Origin: an uncultured Flavobacteriales bacterium
GTDB taxonomy: Bacteria > Bacteroidota > Bacteroidia > Flavobacteriales_D > Sanyastnellaceae
Direction: 5' to 3'
DNA: 18,804 nucleotides
NCBI GenBank assembly: GCA_938092195.1
Contig: CALKHD010000115.1
Coordinates: 1 to 18,804, forward strand
In this document: piece after piece, positions 15,633 to 18,804 of the stretch
Layout of the letters: every line of letters starts with the position of its first letter
Numbering within the stretch: position 1 is the first letter of the stretch
Made by a program: the position numbers and the translations under genes
Notes under the pieces: model-generated
Database searches by the model: none
Seen by the model: the letters and a program-made list of their open reading frames with translations, nothing else
What the model was told of the DNA's origin: nothing

Positions 15633-15650
15633 CCGATGGGCTGCAATCGG
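15633..15650. repeat. Small inverted repeat between aminotransferase and PNGase F-like genes
   Basis: CCGAT and ATCGG form a 5-base stem around an 8-base loop in the 122-base gap between the aminotransferase stop (15719) and the next start (15596). No T-run follows on the minus strand. The gap also holds TTAACTTTTG immediately before the start codon, which resembles a -7 element with one extra base but would leave almost no leader. Nothing else is recognisable in this gap. Confidence 0.25.
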
Positions 15651-15718
15651 AGCACCCTTTCTCTACACCAACATCCACCGCTCTCCTGATGGCGAGGTTC
15701 AGCGAATGAAGCCCAGCG

Positions 15719-16915
15719 TCAGCGGCTCCCAGGATATTCCTGCAAGGCCGCGGCGATGATGGCCACGGCACGTCGGATGGCCATTGTCTCGAGCACATAG
15801 GCAATGCGGACTTCATCCTGACCTGCTCCCGGTGTGGCATAGAAGCCAGTGGCGGGCGCCATCATGACCGTCTCTCCATCGAGATGGAATTCAGACAGCA
15901 TCCATTCGCAAAAGGCATCACTGGAATCGATGGGCAATCGGGCCACTGCATAGAAGGCCCCACCTGGCGTGGGCACAGCAACCCCGGGAATCGCCCGAAG
16001 GCCCTCCACCAAGGCATCCCTTCGCTCCACATAAGCGGACTTGACGTCTTCGAAATACGAACGTGGGGTGCGCAGTGCAGCTTCGCCTGCAATCTGACCC
16101 AATGTAGGGGGACTCAAGCGGGCCATGGCAAAGCGCATGCATGCTTGGTGCACCTGAGCATTTCGTGTCACCAGCGCACCCACCCGAGCGCCACACATGC
16201 TGTACCGCTTGGACACAGAGTCCATCAGCACCACATGCTCATCCAAACCTTCTAGGGAAAGGACACTGGTCGGCGGTTTGTCGCCGTAACAGAATTCGCG
16301 ATAGACCTCGTCGGCAAACAAGTACAGGTCGTGCTCCAACACCAAGGTGCGGATGGCGGCCAACTCTTCATCGGTGTACACATAGCCCGTGGGATTTCCG
16401 GGATTGCATATCAAAATGGCGCGCGTACGGCTGGTCACTTTGGCAGCGATGTCGTCCACTGGAGGCAATGCAAAGCCCTCCTCAATGCTGGAAGCCACAG
16501 GAACCACCTTGACACCAGCCATGGTGGCAAATCCATTGTAGTTGGCATAAAACGGCTCGGGAATGATCACCTCATCGCCTGGTTCCAAACAAGCTTGGAA
16601 CGCGAACACCAAGGCTTCGCTTCCACCAGTGGTGACAATGACCTGCTCCGGTGCAACGTGAACATCCACCGAGGCATAGTACTCCGCCAACCCTTCGCGG
16701 TAGGTGGCAAAGCCATCACTGGGGCTGTATTCAATCACCGATCTATCCATGCCCTTGACGGCGTCCAAAGCGACGTCTGGCGTGGCGATGTCAGGTTGAC
16801 CGATGTTCAAATGGAGGACCCGTTTTCCTGCGGCCTTGGCAGCGACTGCGAAGGGCGCAAGTTTGCGTATCGGGCTGTCGGGCATGGCTTGCCCCTTGGT
16901 CGAGATGCGCGGCAT
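15719..16915 (-). CDS. Pyridoxal-phosphate class I aminotransferase (aspartate aminotransferase family)
   Basis: This 398-residue cytoplasmic enzyme has the full class I/II aminotransferase fold. Landmarks are LNIGQPDIATP (36-46, substrate-binding), SPSDGFATYREGLAEYY (64-80), TTGGSEAL (95-102, cofactor phosphate), NPGNPTG (171-177), ADEVYREF (201-208, Asp that holds the pyridine nitrogen and Tyr that holds the ring oxygen), SVSKRYSMCGARVG (233-246) with the Schiff-base Lys236, and Arg370 in DEVRIAYVLE for the substrate carboxylate. These fit the aspartate aminotransferase Ib-type group, but the exact amino acid cannot be fixed from sequence. The start MPRISTKGQAMPDSPIRKL matches relatives, so ATG 16915 is preferred over the second Met at 11. 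A strong terminator lies upstream and a weak -7 match (TATCTTCG) lies 32 bases before the start, so it is probably transcribed on its own. Confidence 0.94.
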   Translation of the reverse strand: MPRISTKGQAMPDSPIRKLAPFAVAAKAAGKRVLHLNIGQPDIATPDVALDAVKGMDRSVIEYSPSDGFATYREGLAEYYASVDVHVAPEQVIVTTGGSEALVFAFQACLEPGDEVIIPEPFYANYNGFATMAGVKVVPVASSIEEGFALPPVDDIAAKVTSRTRAILICNPGNPTGYVYTDEELAAIRTLVLEHDLYLFADEVYREFCYGDKPPTSVLSLEGLDEHVVLMDSVSKRYSMCGARVGALVTRNAQVHQACMRFAMARLSPPTLGQIAGEAALRTPRSYFEDVKSAYVERRDALVEGLRAIPGVAVPTPGGAFYAVARLPIDSSDAFCEWMLSEFHLDGETVMMAPATGFYATPGAGQDEVRIAYVLETMAIRRAVAIIAAALQEYPGSR

Positions 16916-16947
16916 GTTGCGGTGGTTGTTGGCCTGTGATGGCGGCG

Positions 16948-16955
16948 CGAAGATA
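16948..16955 (-). promoter_or_regulatory. Candidate -7 element for the aminotransferase gene
   Basis: The minus strand reads TATCTTCG, one base from TAnnTTTG, 32 bases upstream of the ATG and just below the terminator hairpin at 16971-17000. No clear -33 element is seen at the expected distance, because that region is inside the hairpin. Placement is sensible but the match is weak. Confidence 0.3.
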
Positions 16956-16970
16956 ACCGACCAAAACGCA

Positions 16971-17000
16971 GGAAGCCGGCCCTCTGAGGGACCGGCTTCC
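16971..17000 (-). terminator. Strong terminator hairpin after the T9SS-exported protein gene
   Basis: Arms GGAAGCCGG and CCGGCTTCC pair exactly over nine bases, and the inner CCCT/AGGG pairs continue the stem with a 3-base loop and one unpaired base. The minus-strand transcript continues TGCGTTTTGG, giving a short T-run. It lies 23 bases after the stop codon at 17024 and before the aminotransferase gene. This is the clearest terminator in the window. Confidence 0.8.
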
Positions 17001-17023
17001 GCATTTCATGGATGGGCTCAGAA

Positions 17024-18804
17024 TCACTCTGTCACCATCAGCTTCTTCACGGTCATGTACTCGTTGCTCGCAATGCGAATCTGGTACATACCGGCGTTGA
17101 GGCCTTGTGCATCAATGGTCATCAAGTACTCCACATCGCTCATGGCGTTGCCATCGTACAACTCTTGCACGAGCTCACCAGCCATGCTGAAGAGATCAAC
17201 GCGGAGACGCATGTTGTTGGAGACCACAAACCCAAGCTGACTCACGTTGCTTGTTGGGTTTGGCATCAATCCAGTCACGCGGATGGGCTCCTTGATTCCG
17301 CCGGAGACTGAAACGTCAAACGGCTGGTGCCCACCTGCAAGCTCAGCAGGCGGATCGAGGTTGTAATCGTCCTCACCTTGGATGGAGTAACCAAATTCAG
17401 TCGTGTTGCCACAGGCATCCGAGATGGAGTAATCGTACTCAGCAGTCCATGGCAATGTGCAGTCCATGTCGAGCATGATGTCTCCACTTGAGGCCAAGAA
17501 CCCTTGAGACACTCCGTCCACAACCAACTGTCCGCTCCAGTAGAACCAAGCGCTGGCACCATAGTGCTCATTCTGGTTGTTGGCACCTTGGCCAATCTGC
17601 AGTCCGTAGTAGTAATTCATTGGCTGATGGGTCAAGCTCAACTCAGAACCGGCGTAAATGCCTGTTCCCAGCATGCCTCCTGTCTGCATGACAGAGAATG
17701 ACCAGTCAGTCCAAGGTGTTTCACCTGGCATCACTTCGGAACAATCCTTCTTGAATCCGCGGCCAAGTCCTTCCCATTGCGCCCAGTTGAAAGCGGCGTT
17801 GTAATCCGCACTCCAGACAAATCCTCCTGTTCCATCGGCATTCTCCATCTCGACTTGAATAAAGAGGGTCTGGTCGTAATGGCTCTCAATCAGGTTAATG
17901 CCGCCGTCGACGACGGTGAAGCCCGCTCCATCGAAATAGGCGCCCTCCAAGATCATCGCCGCTGGCGCGCCACCGTTGCACGACTCTCCATTGACGAAAG
18001 CCTCTGGGGTGAGACCTTCACAATAGTTGCCGATGTCGTCCGTCGGAAGCAGACCACTGAATGAACTGACCTGGTCGATGGCAACATCTCCTCCGCAGCC
18101 ATCTTGAGCGCCCAGATTCACCGGAATGGTGAGGTTGATCCAATCGAACACTTCGTTTCCTTGGCTCTGCATCAATGTCTCATTGTTGCTGATGCCATGG
18201 CTGAATGTGACTTGTGGAGCTGTGACATCCAAGAACGTCACCGTCTGAGTCTGAGACGCCATTCCTGCGTTTCCGCAGTCGTCTGTTGCGCTGGCCATGT
18301 AAGTCCGCAAGATTGTGTAGCTGCCTGCATCACCACAGAGGTAAGCTGGCGCGCTGTCCACGTACGAGACCACACCCACGGCGGGCGCATTTGAGCAATT
18401 GTCAGTGGCGCTTGCCGTGACAGCTGCTGCCGCCGGCATTTCGCCGTTGCAATTTGCATCGAGGTCGATGGAGAGGTCAGCAGGGACACCGTCGAGGAAG
18501 ACTGTCGGCGCGGTATTGTCGATTACTGTGATGTGCTGCAATGTGGTGTCGCTTGACATGTTGCCAGAGGCGTCAGTGGCTTGAATCACCCAACGGCGAT
18601 CGAACTCACGGCATCCCACGATGCCCGTCTCGTTGATCTCGTCATAGAGGATTTCCACATCGAACGTACAGTTGTCTGTAGCCTCATACCAAGGCGACCC
18701 TGCTGCAAACAAGTCTACCATGTTGACGCAGGTCTCTCCGGTATACATGGTGTAGTCTTCGAGATCGAAGATGTTGAGCACAGGGGCCAGGGTATCCAAT
18801 ACCG
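17024..18804 (-). CDS. T9SS-exported extracellular protein with HYR-like modules, N-terminus outside window
   Basis: The frame is open through position 18804, so the N-terminus and signal peptide are missing; 592 complete codons are visible. From the visible end: part of one HYR/Ig-like module (about 1-95), a full one (about 96-190) with DNTAPTVFLDG, ASATDNCS and SATDDCGNAG, and then VTFLDVTAPQV (187-197) opening the next region. These 'DxTAP...ATDNCxN' repeats are typical adhesion or spacer modules of Bacteroidota surface proteins. Residues about 205-480 form a region I do not recognise, with many aromatic residues (NYYYGLQIGQG, SAWFYWSG) and paired cysteines. The last 86 residues are a type A T9SS sorting domain (GLMPNPTSNVS, LRVDLFSMAGELV, LNAGMYQIRI, KKLMVTE). 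Function beyond surface or extracellular location is unknown. A strong terminator follows. Confidence 0.87.
   Translation of the reverse strand, partial: VLDTLAPVLNIFDLEDYTMYTGETCVNMVDLFAAGSPWYEATDNCTFDVEILYDEINETGIVGCREFDRRWVIQATDASGNMSSDTTLQHITVIDNTAPTVFLDGVPADLSIDLDANCNGEMPAAAAVTASATDNCSNAPAVGVVSYVDSAPAYLCGDAGSYTILRTYMASATDDCGNAGMASQTQTVTFLDVTAPQVTFSHGISNNETLMQSQGNEVFDWINLTIPVNLGAQDGCGGDVAIDQVSSFSGLLPTDDIGNYCEGLTPEAFVNGESCNGGAPAAMILEGAYFDGAGFTVVDGGINLIESHYDQTLFIQVEMENADGTGGFVWSADYNAAFNWAQWEGLGRGFKKDCSEVMPGETPWTDWSFSVMQTGGMLGTGIYAGSELSLTHQPMNYYYGLQIGQGANNQNEHYGASAWFYWSGQLVVDGVSQGFLASSGDIMLDMDCTLPWTAEYDYSISDACGNTTEFGYSIQGEDDYNLDPPAELAGGHQPFDVSVSGGIKEPIRVTGLMPNPTSNVSQLGFVVSNNMRLRVDLFSMAGELVQELYDGNAMSDVEYLMTIDAQGLNAGMYQIRIASNEYMTVKKLMVTE

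Noticed and set aside
1..18804. CRISPR arrays, tRNA or rRNA genes, insertion sequences, phage or defence genes
   Set aside because: No regularly spaced repeats, cloverleaf-like segments, transposase or integrase motifs were found by eye, and nearly all sequence is accounted for by recognisable minus-strand genes.

Overview
The window is a bacterial chromosome segment with about 53-54% GC by eye. All twelve recognisable genes lie on the minus strand, so transcription runs from high to low coordinates. The organism is almost certainly a Bacteroidota member, probably from a marine or aquatic Flavobacteriales-like group. The reasons are two secreted proteins with C-terminal type IX secretion (T9SS) sorting domains, a TPR/beta-propeller/OmpA protein with the domain order of the T9SS component PorE, a type III glutamine synthetase, the long Bacteroidota form of PurM, HYR-type extracellular modules, and TAnnTTTG-like -7 promoter elements. 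A genus cannot be named from what is visible.

In transcription order: (1) 18804-17024 is the C-terminal part of a large T9SS-exported extracellular protein, closed by a strong hairpin at 16971-17000. (2) 16915-15719 is a class I aminotransferase of the aspartate aminotransferase family. (3) 15596-12111 is a 1161-residue secreted protein related to peptide-N-glycosidase F (PNGase F). A block of about 500 residues containing a LamG-like domain splits its N-terminal domain, and it ends in a T9SS sorting domain. (4) 12110-11966 is a regulatory intergenic region rich in inverted repeats, with a good -7 element for the next gene. (5) 11965-9776 is type III glutamine synthetase. (6) From 9684 to beyond position 1 there is a tightly packed run of eight genes: PorE-like OmpA protein, purM, prfA, pyrF, potassium channel with RCK domain, sodium:amino-acid symporter, helix-hairpin-helix membrane protein, and acyl-CoA dehydrogenase (cut by the window edge). 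Spacings there are -4 to +64 bases, so much of it may be one or two operons.

Most of the window is core metabolism and translation: purine and pyrimidine synthesis, release factor 1, ammonium assimilation, transamination and fatty-acid oxidation. It is combined with envelope and secretion functions. There is no transposase, integrase, phage gene, CRISPR array, tRNA or rRNA, and no intergenic stretch reaches 300 bases.

No clear new multi-gene system is present. The points most worth a second look are the split PNGase F-like protein, in which two of the three catalytic acids of PNGase F are kept and the third appears lost; the potassium channel whose selectivity filter reads TVGCRE instead of TVGYGD; the promoter-overlapping palindrome and competing hairpins upstream of glutamine synthetase; and the 4-base or near-contact junction between a PorE-like envelope protein and purM.
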